Below, one piece after another: positions 47,946 through 59,241 of a stretch of 64,000 nucleotides of DNA. The DNA comes from Candidula unifasciata (Eukaryota; Mollusca; Gastropoda; Stylommatophora; Geomitridae), in the NCBI GenBank assembly GCA_905116865.2, contig CAJHNH020002779.1, forward strand, positions 351,001 to 415,000. Direction: 5' to 3'. A program made the translations under genes and the position numbers. Under the pieces are notes generated by a model, which saw nothing but the letters and a program-made list of their open reading frames with translations, did no database searches and was not told the origin of the DNA. Each line of letters begins with the position of its first letter. Position 1 is the first letter of the stretch.

Positions 47946-49150
47946 TAGGACTGTACCGAATAGTGATTTTCATTATTCGGCCGAATACGAATAGCGGTAC
48001 CAACTATTCGGCCGAATACGAATACGAATGGTGTATAGTGTAAAATATATATATATTTTAAAAACACAAATTCATAATGTCAAATGAACGCTGAACTTTT
48101 ACTTCACATAAAGTAGCACAGAATAGTTATCTTCTTTAGCATTCTGAGCCCTTGAGGTTTACTATTGCAGATATCACTCGTCTCCATTCATCTCTCTGGC
48201 TGGCCTTATCTTCACAATTTGTGACACCAGTTGTATGCAGGTCTGGCTGGACATTCTCTCGAACTTATTTGTTGTCTGCCTCGTGGTCTACGCCCATTCC
48301 TCTCTCAGGTGTATACGGTTTTTACTTCTCTTGTCAGCTGACTTGCTTCAATATGGCCTAACAATTTTAGTCTGTTAGCTCTGTGCCAGTGATTAATGGT
48401 GATTTAAACAGATTATGTTTTACGCTGTTGCTTCTCACTCTCCATTCCCCGCTGTTAGCATCTTTGATGGGTCCAAAGATTTGTCATAAGACTGTTTTCG
48501 AAAACCTGTAAGGCCTCATCTCTTTTATTTCTGCTTCAAGTTTCAGAGCCATATAAAACGACTGGTCTTATCAACGTTTTATATGTTTTGATCTTGGTGT
48601 TGCGAGACAGACACTTTGACTTTAGCAGATGTTGAAGGGCATAGTATACTTTATTTCTAGATTGTATTCTAGATTGTATTTCTTCTCTCAGCATGTTGGA
48701 GCAGTTAAAGTTTGCACCCAAGTACTTATATGTTTCCGTTCGTTTGGTTTTCCTATTATCGACTTGGATGTGGTCGGAGTTTATATTCTTTCCATGTCTA
48801 GTTAGTATTCGTACAGAATAGTAAACATTTAAAAACATTTTATGTTTTGCATCCCTCAGTCAGTCTGTCATAACTAATAACTAGGAATGAAAGAATCCTA
48901 AGTATTATAATAAGTAACTAAACTTGGAAATTGTCACTTACAGCTTAGTTAATGCATGAAAGCTGCATTAGCTTTCAACAAAACCAATCGTTCTATGTTG
49001 TCAGCATGCAGAATGTATGCAAAAGCGGGTGTAAGGTAACTACTATTCGTATTCGGCCCGACCGCAACTATTCGACCGAATACCGAATAATCAATAGGTC
49101 TACTATTCGGCCCCGAAGCGAATACGAAGCGAATATTCGGTACAGCCCTA
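47946..49150. mobile_element. TIR element rich in ATTCGGCCGAATACGAAT, nested in a hAT MITE
   Basis: Termini TAGGACTGTACCGAATA and ATATTCGGTACAGCCCTA are inverted repeats with a hAT-like beginning. Subterminal regions are dense in short ATTCG/CGAAT inverted motifs (47975-48030 and 49045-49140). Flanking 8-mers TTTAAAAT/CTTAGAAT match at 6 of 8. The centre is occupied by a LINE fragment on the minus strand. Confidence 0.68.
48140..48838 (-). pseudogene. LINE reverse transcriptase C-terminal fragment
   Basis: The best frame (48838-48536) reads ETYKYLGANFNCSNMLREEI and ends KTYKTLIRPVVLYGSET, the YLG and PVVLYG-x-E thumb motifs of non-LTR reverse transcriptases. The reading then breaks with stops. 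Beyond it the strand still shows a degraded RRPRGRQ-type tail and a LKGSEC-like end near 48150. 5'-truncated, no endonuclease. Confidence 0.72.
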
Positions 49151-49843
49151 CTTAGAATATTTTGCGGCGCCCCTGTGAAGAGGTCGCGGCTCCCCAGGGC
49201 GACGCGGTGCACAGTTTGGGAATCACCGGAATATAGCATCTGTCTCTATGTTAATTAACGGACCCTTTTCCACCTTTTCAGACTGTCTCTGTGTTACAGT
49301 TGTGTTTGGGGAAATTGGGAAATAAACATAACGGGACTTTTTCCTGCTGTGCCTGCATAGGGTATATGATGCCAGACCCATGTTTGTATAGATCAGAGAC
49401 AGCCTGATGGGTAGTGTGGTCAGTCTCATATTGAGTTTTAGGTTCGGTCCACCTTTGGATGGACCAGACACTGTCTGTCTGTCCGTCCGTCCTATTATTC
49501 ATCTGTCTGCCTGTGTCTATCTATTGGTCAGTCGGACAGATCGGCCAGTCTGCCTGCCAGTCTGTCTGTCTACCCCCTCCCGTTTTTTTTTTACAACACA
49601 CACACACACACACACACACACGTACACACACAAGGTAAAGAGGGAGACACTGATACCTGTTTCATCACCCAAGGTTACTAGACCCTCAGAACCATTTTCC
49701 CAAATGTTGTGGGGTGGTTGCTTTTGTCTGATGGCATGGACCCCCCCCCCCTTCCAAACCCCCACCTCACCAACTCTTTTATGTCTATTAATCTGTCTGT
49801 CGGTCTTATTGTCTGCCTCTGGGGGGGGGGGGGGGGGGGGGGG

Positions 49844-50238
49844 TTGTGTGGTCTCGATGAATGGTGTCCGCCTCGTGTGCTAGATTTTCTTGGTTTAATC
49901 CTCGGACGGGCTGGGATTTTTTCCAGGTGGACTTAGACCTAGTAATTTCCCCGTGTCTCTGGGTAGTAAGATTGGACGCCCCTGTGTATTGTTGCGCACG
50001 TTAAAAAAAATCCCTTGGCAGTTGCAAATCGAAAAGAGTAGACTAAAAGCGCTGCCGCGGGCAAAATTTGGAGTTAAAAATCTACCCAAAGTATTTCTGA
50101 TTCCTCGCCGGTGCTACAGAGCCTGTGCACTGTGCTGAGCTTCTTCGGGACTTCAGTTTAAAGAAAAACCGAGCACTTATAGGTTACTACCCGTGTGCCA
50201 TGATGTTGATCCGTTGGTGAAACCTCAAACCTTGTCTG
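49844..50238 (+). mobile_element. SINE B copy preceded by a 23-G run
   Basis: Full-length copy. The head follows directly on G23 at 49821-49843. The B-box is degraded (GTTTAATCCTCG); the 3' end ATGTTGATCCGTTGGTGAAA is intact. Confidence 0.82.
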
Positions 50239-50354
50239 CCTCTGTCTAGCTGTGCTGGAGCTGTAGCCAGTTAGATAAGCTCTAGGCGGTGTATTTTTGG
50301 TTGCCGTGGAAAACGATTCTCCTTACTTTTTTAAATGAAAAAAAAAATTGTGTT

Positions 50355-50447
<93 letters not shown>

Positions 50448-51796
50448 GTTGTATCAAGTTAGCTAGATCAAATGTTGGAGGACATGATATTTTAATCATG
50501 AAAAACCTTCACCTTTCACCTTTCACCTTTCTCGTCGACGCTGTCAAAACCCTGGGTATTTCATTTCATCCGAGATCAAGCAACTTAAATGATGTTTCCA
50601 ACTCTTACTCTCTGCTTCCATTTCTAGCGAGGAACGTTCTGGAAAGGAGTTCTCAGTTTTTTTTTTAAAGAATACTGTACTTCTTCTATATGCGGACGAG
50701 GGGTTTCTGGCCACAGCTTCCATACTGTAAATTGTATTCTTCTAAAACAGACCAGTTCTACTTTCCTTTTTGTTTTGTTTATGAAAACATCAACCTTGTA
50801 AAAATGCCTGCTTTTTATGTTTTCTTTAAACACGATCTGCTCATTGCAGAGAACTTGCTACATGTAATTACAGGTAATTTCTCTAGTGCGTCTTGTAATA
50901 TGTCATGTTAATCCCGATAGCAGGGCTGGCGTGGATGTAGGTGAAGTTAGGTAAGACTTCATATTTGAAGGCCGGAAAAGCTGGGATTCGGAGTTATTTT
51001 CAAATATTCCTAACGGGGTAGCTTCTAATAGTAGGAGTAGTAGTAGTAGCAGCTGCAGCAGTAGCAGTTGTAGTAGTTGTAGCAGCAACAGCAGCCATAG
51101 TAGTAGCAGTAGCAGTAATAGAAGCAACAGCAACAGGTATTAGTGGTAGTAGAAGTATTCGTAACAGAAACAGTAGTAGCAATAGTAGTAGCAGCAGTAG
51201 CTTTATTATTATTAGTAGTATTAGCAGTAGCAGCAGTGGTAGTAGTAGTAGCAGTAGTGGTAGCATTACTAATTATAGTGGTAGTACCAAAGCTAGTAGT
51301 AGTGGTAGCAGTAGTAGCAGCATTACTAGGAGCAGCAGCAGCAGTAGTAGTAGCAGTAGTGGTAGCATTACTAATTATAGTGGTAGTACCAAAGCTAGTA
51401 GTAGCGGTAGCGGTAGTAGCAGCATTACTAGGAGCAGCAGTAGTAGTAGCACCGTTGACAGCATGACTGCGATATTTGCGCCTTTGGCCGACACATGCGA
51501 CTTCTGCAAGCTTTTGTTGACTGGGTTGGCCTTCTCGGAGTAGTAGTTGTAGTAGTAGTAATAGTAGTAGTATTGTTGTTGTTGTTTTTGTAGCAGCACC
51601 AGAGGTAGTTTTAGTTGGAGTACTCGCAGAAGTAGAATGTTAAACAGTATAAGTTAACAGCATATTAACAAATATGCCTCGTCTTGTGCTGGTTTCTATA
51701 GTAGTACCGAGAGCTTACCATTGAGAAAGCAATGACAAACTACAGCCAAGAAATGCTTGTGCTGGTTCTGCAACCTCCTATAAAGGATACACAACC

Positions 51797-52075
51797 GTGT
51801 TATAGCGGCTAGACACTCGCTTGCGGATCGGAGGGTCGCTAGTTCATGTCCTAACGAAACTGGACTTTAAAATGTGTTTTTTCAAACCTGATTTTGGCTT
51901 CTGAGTCGACCAAGCCTTAAAAGGGTACTAGGTACAGTCATATGAAGTAAAGGCAGCCGGCGTGATGTTGACCTCATCCTCCACGGAATGCCGATTGGTT
52001 TATAGAATATAAATCTAGCCCTATGTGCCCATTACGTTTCGGAGCCGTGGAAAAGGGTCATTTACGCACTTTATA
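51797..52075 (+). mobile_element. SINE A copy, diverged
   Basis: The head TAGCGGCTAGACACTCGC and the family body (AAGTAAAGGCAGCCGGCGTG) are recognisable but mutated. It lies between two SINE C pieces. Confidence 0.78.
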
Positions 52076-52096
52076 GAAGTCAGCGTCTTAGTAACA

Positions 52097-52300
52097 GTAG
52101 TTTAGGCTGAGGCGTTGAGAACGCGCTTCGTAATGCCGGAGTTCCGGATTGGATCCCAGCTGCGGGCTTTTCGCCTTGCGTTGGTTTCGACAGCGGTATC
52201 AAGAAAACCGACCGTCCAGCACTGGCCAGCTACTAGACGTAAATTTGCCTGTAAAAACCACAACAGCCAAAAACTGTAAAGGATACCCAACTAACTTTTA
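52097..52300 (+). mobile_element. SINE C copy
   Basis: Has AACGCGCTTCGTAATGCCGG, GGATTGGATCCCAGCTGCGG and TACTAGACGTAAATTTGCCT. A further small piece of the family lies at about 51738-51795. Confidence 0.78.
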
Positions 52301-52370
52301 ACTTTATAGAAAGTCAAAAAACCTTGTTTTACTCGGCAATTTTACATTCACTAGTTTACCATCGATTTAT

Positions 52371-52620
52371 GGACGGTACGACTAAGGACATTCTCTGTGG
52401 TGAATTAAAAATGGGTATAAGATGTCGAGGCCGACCTCTAGTTATATAAAGATGTGTGCAAGCGGGACATGAATGATACAGGCATTGAGGTGGACTAGTG
52501 GGAACACAATGCCATGGACCGTGTTGTGTGGAGGGGTCACATTAGGAATGGAATGATAATGAAGGAAGACATGATTTCCGAAAGCATGAGAGCTGAGCGT
52601 CTGAGAAGAGACACACTAAA
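52371..52620 (+). pseudogene. LINE C-terminal fragment
   Basis: The frame reads DGTTKDILCGELKMGIRCRG then RP-x-VIYKDVCKRDMND and, after a stop, WEHNAMDRVVWRGHIRNG. The LY/CGEL-x-x-G-x-R-x-x-GRP-x-x-x-YKDVCKRDM pattern is characteristic of endonuclease-reverse transcriptase LINE tails. Degraded; no catalytic part. Confidence 0.68.
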
Positions 52621-52849
52621 CACAAATGCTGACAAAAAAAAAAAAAAACCCTAAAATTCTATGGTATAATTGTGAAGGACTTTTCTTAATAGGGCGGGTC
52701 TTGCTGGTCACACTGGTAATCGCCATGGGCTGTGAGTCCCATGCATGCTCATAGTGCAATATAACACTATAGGAAGACGGAAAGGTGCCCGTCCAGCAAC
52801 GCTCTTGCAGTTGTCGAAATCAACGCAACGCGGTCCACTACTAGACAGC

Positions 52850-53007
52850 CCGCACTTTGAGCCTGGTATGTCGAAAATGTGTGGGAACTGCGCCTGCACT
52901 TCGAACCTGGTATGCCGAAAATATGTGGAAACTGCGCCCGAACTTTGAAGATGGTATGTCGGAAATGTGTGGGAACTGTGCCCGCACTTCGAACCTGGTA
53001 TATCGGA
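52850..53007. repeat. About 42-bp tandem repeat, 4 units
   Basis: CTTCGAACCTGGTATGTCG and AAATGTGTGGGAACTGCGCC recur with changes up to the start of the split SINE B. Confidence 0.82.
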
Positions 53008-53115
53008 AATGTGCTAGAGGTTTCGGGTTCAATCTCCGGCAGGGGCTGGGATTTTTTTACGTGGACTTTGACTTCTAGTAATTCCCCCTGGTTTCTGGGT
53101 AGTGAGATCGGACGC
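53008..53115 (+). mobile_element. SINE B, 5' half, split by the RTE-like LINE
   Basis: Head GGTTTCGGGTTCAATCTCCG and AGTAATTCCCCCTGGTTTC; ends in the duplicated GAGATCGGACGC. The 3' half continues at 56348-56608. Confidence 0.85.
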
Positions 53116-53440
53116 AACTCCGCTAAGACCGGTCCCAAGCCCGGCTGTAAAAGGAGGAGGGTCTGGCTGAACCTGAGTGCTTCATGCGTCTCCGGAAGTA
53201 GTGGGTAACCGTGAATCAGCCAGACGGCCTGCATGGAGGCCGCAAGAAGGCAGCCCCTCCACCATGCAAAGGCACAACAGGCCAATCACCTGTTTGCCTT
53301 AAACCACGATTACAAGTAACTACAGAGAGAAAACCGGACGGATCTTAACGGCGACGAACTGGCATGGCTTACGGACTACGATTTATGGAACATGGAATAT
53401 AAGAGGCATTAACGGAAAGGAAAACGAGTTAGTAGGGGAG

Positions 53441-54922
53441 ATGAGGAAAGCAAAATTAGGAGTCTTGGCTCTGACTGAAACCAAGAAAAAGGGGCAAGGA
53501 ATCACAGATCACGATGGAAGTATGCTGCTCTACAGTGGTGTCCCTATGACGGAGAGAGCCAAGGGAGGTGTTGGCTGTATTGTGGCCAGGAATCAAGTTA
53601 GTAACATCAAGGGATGGAAATTCATCTCAGAGCGAATAATGGTGTTAGATCTGAAAGAAGAAGATAGAATTGTCAATTTTGTCATTGTGTACGGGCCAAA
53701 TGAAGATGAGCGAGTAGATGTTAAAGAAGAATTCTTTGAACTGCTCCAAAAGACCATAGATGACTGTCACGATGAAATTATCCTCCTAGGAGATCTAAAT
53801 GCCAGAGTAGGAAATGATCACTCTAGATGGGGTGGAGTGATCGGGAGATATGGTGAAGATGTTTTGAATGATAATGGCAAGCGACTTCTCAGATTCTGCA
53901 GGGAACAGAACCTTGTCATTACAAACACAAAATTCCCCCACAAGCGTATACATGCATACACAAGATGTGAACCTTCAAAGAATGAAAAATCCATCATTGA
54001 CTACGCCATAGTTAGGAAAAGTTCATTCAAGTTTGTGAGAGATGCCAGAGTCATGAGAGGACCAGAGATTGGAAGTGACCACTATCTGGTCACAATAAAG
54101 AGAACAACTGAAAGAACTGCTCCAACAAGGCAACACCGACAACTATGCAAGAAACCAAGCAACCAAGAAGGGATGAGGATTAAAGCATACAAGCTAAGAG
54201 AGCCAGATATTAAGGCTAGATACCAGGAGCTTATAGTGAAAGCAATAGGAACTGAAGAAGAATCATCAGAGGACACTGAAACTCTCTGGTGCAGATTCAA
54301 GAATATCCTCACAGCAGCTGCAGTAGAAGCATGTGGTGAAGTCCCAAGTGGAAGGCGGGGACACAGGACACCTTGGTGGACAGAAGAAGTCAAATTGAAA
54401 ATAGGAGAAAAGAAAAGGGCATGGAAGCAATACCTGGCAGCCAGGAACACAGCTGAAGAAATAGAAAAATATAAACAATATGTGGCACTCAGAACAGAGA
54501 CCAAAAATATTGTGCTTAAAGCAAAACAGAAATCATGGGAAGAGTTTGGAGAAAAGTTGGAAAAGAATGCAAGAGAAAACCAAAAACTGTTCTACAAGAC
54601 CCTTAAGAACATGAGGAAGGAGAAAGAGTGCCCACTTAAATTCATAAAAGACAAGGAAGGGGCTCTGCTTACTTCTACAAATGATATCATGGGCAGATGG
54701 AAAGAATACTTCTCAGAGCTCCTCGGCGCTGAGGGAAGTCATGACCCAGAAATAATGGACCTCACTGCTGAGAAGGAATTCAATCATGGGGAAGATAACA
54801 TCAGGATGGAAGAATTGAAGGCAGCTATTGAGAAGATTAAGCTGGGAAAAGCAGCAGGTCATGATGGTATAACACCAGAGATGGTCAAATATATGGAGTC
54901 GAAGGTGAGCGCCTTCTACTGA
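53441..54922 (+). pseudogene. RTE-like endonuclease and start of reverse transcriptase
   Basis: 493 codons from the first in-frame ATG. The frame is open further upstream (to about 53302) and that part includes the endonuclease N-terminal motif GTWNIRG (about 53385-53405), so this ATG is not the natural start or the start is non-AUG. Endonuclease landmarks: LALTETKKKG (catalytic Glu), VYGPNEDE, ILLGDLNARVGN (GDxN) and IGSDHYLV (SDH). A helical linker follows, then KIKLGKAAGHDGITPEMVKY, the RT start. The frame ends in VSAFY because one base is missing around 54893-54898. RT reading continues in the next frame with a WEIAIIIPIFKKGD block. Confidence 0.87.
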
Positions 54923-56339
54923 AGGTTCTCCAGGCAGCCTGGTGTAGCAAAACTATACCAAAAGATTGGGAGATTGCCATCATTATACCTATATTTAAAA
55001 AAGGTGATAACAGACAATGTGAAAACCACAGAGGCATATCCCTCCTCAGCATTCCCGGTAAAAGTTACTCTAGAATTCTTGAGCAGAGACTTAGAAGTCT
55101 GGTAGAGCCACAGCTGGACGAGGCCCAGTGCGGCTTCAGAGCAAACCGAAGTACTCAAGACCTTATCTTCACACTGAGACAGATGAGTGAAAAAGCCCTG
55201 GAATATAAGAGTGAGATTCACTTATGTTTTTTGGATCTGGAAAAGGCATTTGACAAGGTACCCTGGAACAAGCTCTGGGACTGCTTGGCAGAAAAAAAAA
55301 CATCCCAGCACCCCTGATCAGTGCAATACAGAGTTTCTACAAAAAGTGCAGAAATTATGTAAGAACAGCAGACCAAAAGTCAGAAGAATTTAAGACCACC
55401 AGCGGTGTTAGACAAGGTGATATTCTCTCACCTTACCTCTTCATTCTTATGATGGATGATGTCATCAAGACCTGTAAGGAGAAGACAAAGAAGTACTCTG
55501 TAGGGTACTGGAAGATGAGACCAATCTGTATATCAGAGCTGGCTTTTGCAGACGATGTGGCCCTGATAGCTAAATCAGAGGCACACCTTCAGTCCAACTT
55601 ACTTGTCTGGAAGGAAGAGCTTGAAAAGAAAGGGATGACCATCAGTGTCTCCAAAACTAAAACCATGGTGATCTCAAGAGAGGAGAAGAAACACCAGATC
55701 ATGATGGGTCAGTATGCGTTGGAGCAGGTTAACCAGTTCAAATACCTTGGAGTTGTATTAGACCAAAATGGAGGCATTAAGACTGAGCTGGCTACACGAA
55801 AAGCAGCTGCTGGGAGACTCTTCCAGGCCATAAACCGAGGGTTTCTTAGCAAAAGAGAAATTGGCAAGAGAACGAAAATGGCTGTTTACCGCTCTACCTA
55901 TGTACCAGTCCTGACCTATGGGTGTGAGTCATGGGCAATGACAACAGCTCACAGAAGCCAGCTGCAGGCCTCGGAAATGAGATACCTGAGAAAGGTGGTC
56001 CAAGTGACAAGAAGGGACAAAGTCCGCAATCAGACAATACGTCAAGATCTTGATACCCAGCCCTTACTAACCCGAGTGGATCAGTCACAGTTACGATGGT
56101 TTGGACATGTGTGCAGAATGGGAGAAAATCGGCCACCATGGCAAGCATGGGAGGCTAAGAACCAGGGAACCAGACCTCCGGGACGACCCAGGGTGCGCTG
56201 GGAAGACAACATCCGACAGTCCCTGACTGACAGAGGACTGGAATGGAACAAAGCCAGAAAGAAAACTGCTGATAGAGACGTCTGGCGATCTCTCTGGCAA
56301 ACCTCTACACCCCAAGGTAGAAGAGGAGCGACTAAGTAA
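54896..56339 (+). pseudogene. RTE-like reverse transcriptase and C-terminal domain
   Basis: RT proper occupies two frames. The first (about 54896-55317) has ENHRGISLL, EAQCGFRANRSTQDLIFTLR-type and LDLEKAFDKVPW blocks. A run of nine A at 55292-55300 then shifts to the frame that runs to 56339. That frame has SGVRQGDILSPYLFILMMDD, the catalytic FADD at 55545-55556, FKYLGVVLDQNG and VLTYGCESWAM. The C-terminal tail LRWFGHVCRMGENRPPWQAW and RPPGRPRVRWEDNIRQSLTD is typical of RTE-type tails. Apart from the two shifts the domain is intact. Confidence 0.88.
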
Positions 56340-56347
56340 GTAAGTAA

Positions 56348-56608
56348 GAGATCGGACGCCCGTGTGCATTGTTGCGCACGTTAACAAATCCCTTTATCAG
56401 TTGGAAATCGGAAAGAGTAGCCTAACAGCGCTGCTCGGGCAAAACTTTGATTTAAAAATCTACCCAGAGTATTTCAGGATCCTCACTGGTGCTACAGAGC
56501 CAGAGCTTCTTCAGACTCAGACTTGAGTTAGAGGAAGAACGGAGAACTTAAGGGTTAATACCCGTATGCCATGATGTTGATCCGTTGTTCAAACATCAAA
56601 CTTCATAT
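56348..56608 (+). mobile_element. SINE B, 3' half, after the RTE-like LINE
   Basis: Resumes with GAGATCGGACGCCCGTGTGC and runs to GTTGATCCGTTGTTCAAAC, completing the SINE begun at 53008. Confidence 0.85.
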
Positions 56609-57199
56609 CGGAGATATGTGGGAACTGACTCACCGACTATCTGTTTTTTATATTCTCCCACGCATTCTCACACACTTCCGTTTCTTACATTCTCAAACAT
56701 TCGCCCTAAGTTTTGGCTCCCCCTGATGTGTATCTATTTGGTCCATTTAACGATGCTCTCAGTGTACAAGTGTTTGAGACGATGGCGTGATGAATACAGC
56801 CAAGAAATGGCTACATGATAAAAACAAAATCTTCTTTTTTAAAAACTGTACCACTGTCAAAACCAGCGCAAAACATTGCATATTTGTTAACATGATGTTT
56901 ACTGTTACTGTTAACATACTACTGCTGCATAGAGAGAATGAGGCACCTGGGTGTAACCAGAGGGTCTGGTCGGCTCACTACACTCAGAGGAAAAGCAAGA
57001 CGGACATATAACCAGTATCACCAGTATTGAAACTCTGCGCTGGCTTCTGATGATGAGGGCGGAGCATGCATGGGAATGCCCCTAGTGCTGTGATGTAAAT
57101 TCTCGACTCACCTCAGGTAAACATACTACTGCTGCGAAAACTCCTACCATAACTACAGCCCCTGCTCCTACGAGAAGAAGACAAAATCTAAAGTTAAAG

Positions 57200-57350
57200 T
57201 TACAGGTTAAAATTGAGAGAATCGACTTCATTGCATCGGGTTTTATCCAGTATAGCAGTTTGTCTTTTCAAAACGGCTAGTTGCCTGCCGAGAGCATAGC
57301 ACATAGCAACGAACTCCGTAGGTTCGGCGACGATTCAGAGGGATCTCCGT
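57200..57350 (-). repeat. SINE E 3' part
   Basis: GAGAGAATCGACTTCATTGC, GGGTTTTATCCAGTATAGCA and CGGCTAGTTGCCTGCCGAGA in reverse orientation. Confidence 0.7.
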
Positions 57351-57587
57351 GAAAAATGCGGGGCTGGGAATGCATACACTAGTTTCGCTCTGGCATAAAG
57401 CCCTACAAATTTATTTATTGGGGATTATGTTCAATAATGCGTATGTTTACATGACATATACTTTATGTAAAGTTCATGCTTGGGGGGAGGGGGGGGGGGA
57501 AAGGGGGGGGGGGGCAGCTCTTGCGAAAAAAAAAACGATGTGGTGCTTAATTTCTGACCGCCCCTCGTACATAATCGAAACCCTTCA

Positions 57588-57686
<99 letters not shown>

Positions 57687-57765
57687 AGCACACACGCACA
57701 CACAACCAGCTATCGCTTCACTCTTTCACAGATTGTCTCACTTATACTCACTCACCTCTCTCTCT

Positions 57766-57812
<47 letters not shown>

Positions 57813-58423
57813 ACACACGCACACACACAGAGCCAGTTATCGCTTTACTCTGTCACAGATTGTCTCACCCATACTTACCTCTCTCTCTCTCCCCCCCTCA
57901 CGATATTTCAGTTTTGTAGATACTATCACATAGACACAAACTTTACAAACACGTATCACGCATTTACGTCCACACACTCACACCCCCCACCCCTTTTCCT
58001 CTCTTTCCCTCTCTCAGTTATCTACAATCATAAAAATTTCACATTTTTTTTTACCCGCCTGTCCTTCTGCATTATTTACTCACGTCTTGCCTGGCATTTC
58101 TCCATCTCCTGCCAGTATCAATCCTCGGCACTCTCCTAGCAGACTTTTCGCGTGTTTCAGTTTCGCCTTTAAGAAACATTCACATGCACACACATAGCCA
58201 CATATGTGTAACCATCCACTTGAAAACGTTCGCGTGCCCTCGCATACAGACCACACACACACACACTCACTACACACAGGCACCACATTCACACGCTACC
58301 AGGGACACAAGCACTCTTATCCTTAAGATCAGTGTCAGGTAACTGAGGCTTTGTGTTTTAGCGGGAGAGATAAGACACATATTCATCCCCCCCCCTCCCC
58401 CCCTTTCCTTTCCAATGTCGCTA

Positions 58424-58491
<68 letters not shown>

Positions 58492-58494
<3 letters not shown>

Positions 58495-58785
58495 GGGTAC
58501 TCATTCTTGTGCCTGTAGACGCAGACATCTAAACATTTCCACTGTCGTTACCCGTCTCTATCTTCGGTTATTCATTCTCGTGTCTATAAGCACAAACAGC
58601 TATGCCTTTACACTGTCGCTACCTCACTGTATCTGCAGGTATTCACACTTCTGTCTGCGGCACAACTATACCTTTCCACTGTCGCTACCCTTGTCTATTC
58701 GCTGGCATTCATCCTTTTGTCTGTAAGCACAGACAACTTTACTTGTATACTGTCCCGACTCCCCTCTCTGCTGGTTTTCTACCTT
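58492..58785. repeat. Degenerate about 70-bp tandem repeat, 4 units
   Basis: TATTCA-TTCT-TGTCTGTA, then ACAAC or CAGAC, then CACTGTCGCTACC recur four times after a CT microsatellite. Confidence 0.65.
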
Positions 58786-59241
58786 CTGCATGACGGGATT
58801 CTCACTGCTTCCCGGAAATAGAATTCTAATCTGGCTTCTCTGTCAGGTCGGTAGGTTATCCGGGGAGGCCATGTGGTGGTAGCAAAATGCGGCAGTAGGG
58901 AACGTAGCTTTTTAAAGTTCATTCACGCGAGCTACCCGGTGTGCTCTGTGAGCACCAAATGGGTCACAGGTAGGACGTCTGGCTCTGATTTAAGTAGGCC
59001 GGATATATAACCGATTATGGACGCTTAAAAAAATAGGTAACTTGAAAATGGTATAACTTCCTTGTTGGGTTTGTTGAGGTGCCCCCGTCTGTGGACACAA
59101 ATAGCCGGTGTGCCGACGGGACGTTAGGAGAGTGGATTTGACGTCAAAACGTCTCCGATGAGGCAGTGCGAAAGAATGGTGTGGACTCTGTGCAGATTAT
59201 TGGTTGGTAGGAAATAATAAAAATTGACATAAACGCTCGCC

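Larger units (their letters stand above)
47922..49228 (-). mobile_element. hAT-type MITE family 1, copy 4, carrying nested insertions
   Basis: The left end CAGTGTTTCCTAAGCTTTT and right end GCACAGTTTGGGAATCACCG are family 1 termini separated by 1.3 kb instead of about 0.2 kb. Flanking 8-mers GAATACGG/GAATATAG match at 6 of 8. The extra length is another inverted-repeat element (47946-49150). Family 1 sequence resumes at GAATATTTTGCGGCGCCCC. Confidence 0.72.
53116..56347 (+). mobile_element. Nearly full-length RTE-like LINE inserted in a SINE B
   Basis: A 3,232-bp non-LTR retrotransposon. It is bounded by a perfect 12-bp duplication GAGATCGGACGC (53104-53115 and 56348-56359) and ends in a short TAAG repeat, as RTE elements often do. 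It carries an apurinic-type endonuclease followed by reverse transcriptase in one original frame, now split by two shifts. The host sequence on both sides is one SINE B, so the event order is clear: SINE first, LINE later. About 180 bases of 5' untranslated sequence precede the open frame. It lies in intron 4 of the ECE-like gene in sense orientation. Confidence 0.92.

Noticed and set aside
52767..53285. 172-codon minus-strand frame
   Set aside because: Runs across a 42-bp tandem repeat, a SINE B head and the LINE 5' end; composite of unrelated repeats.
54082..54504. 140-codon minus-strand frame
   Set aside because: Shadow of the RTE-like endonuclease/RT coding strand.
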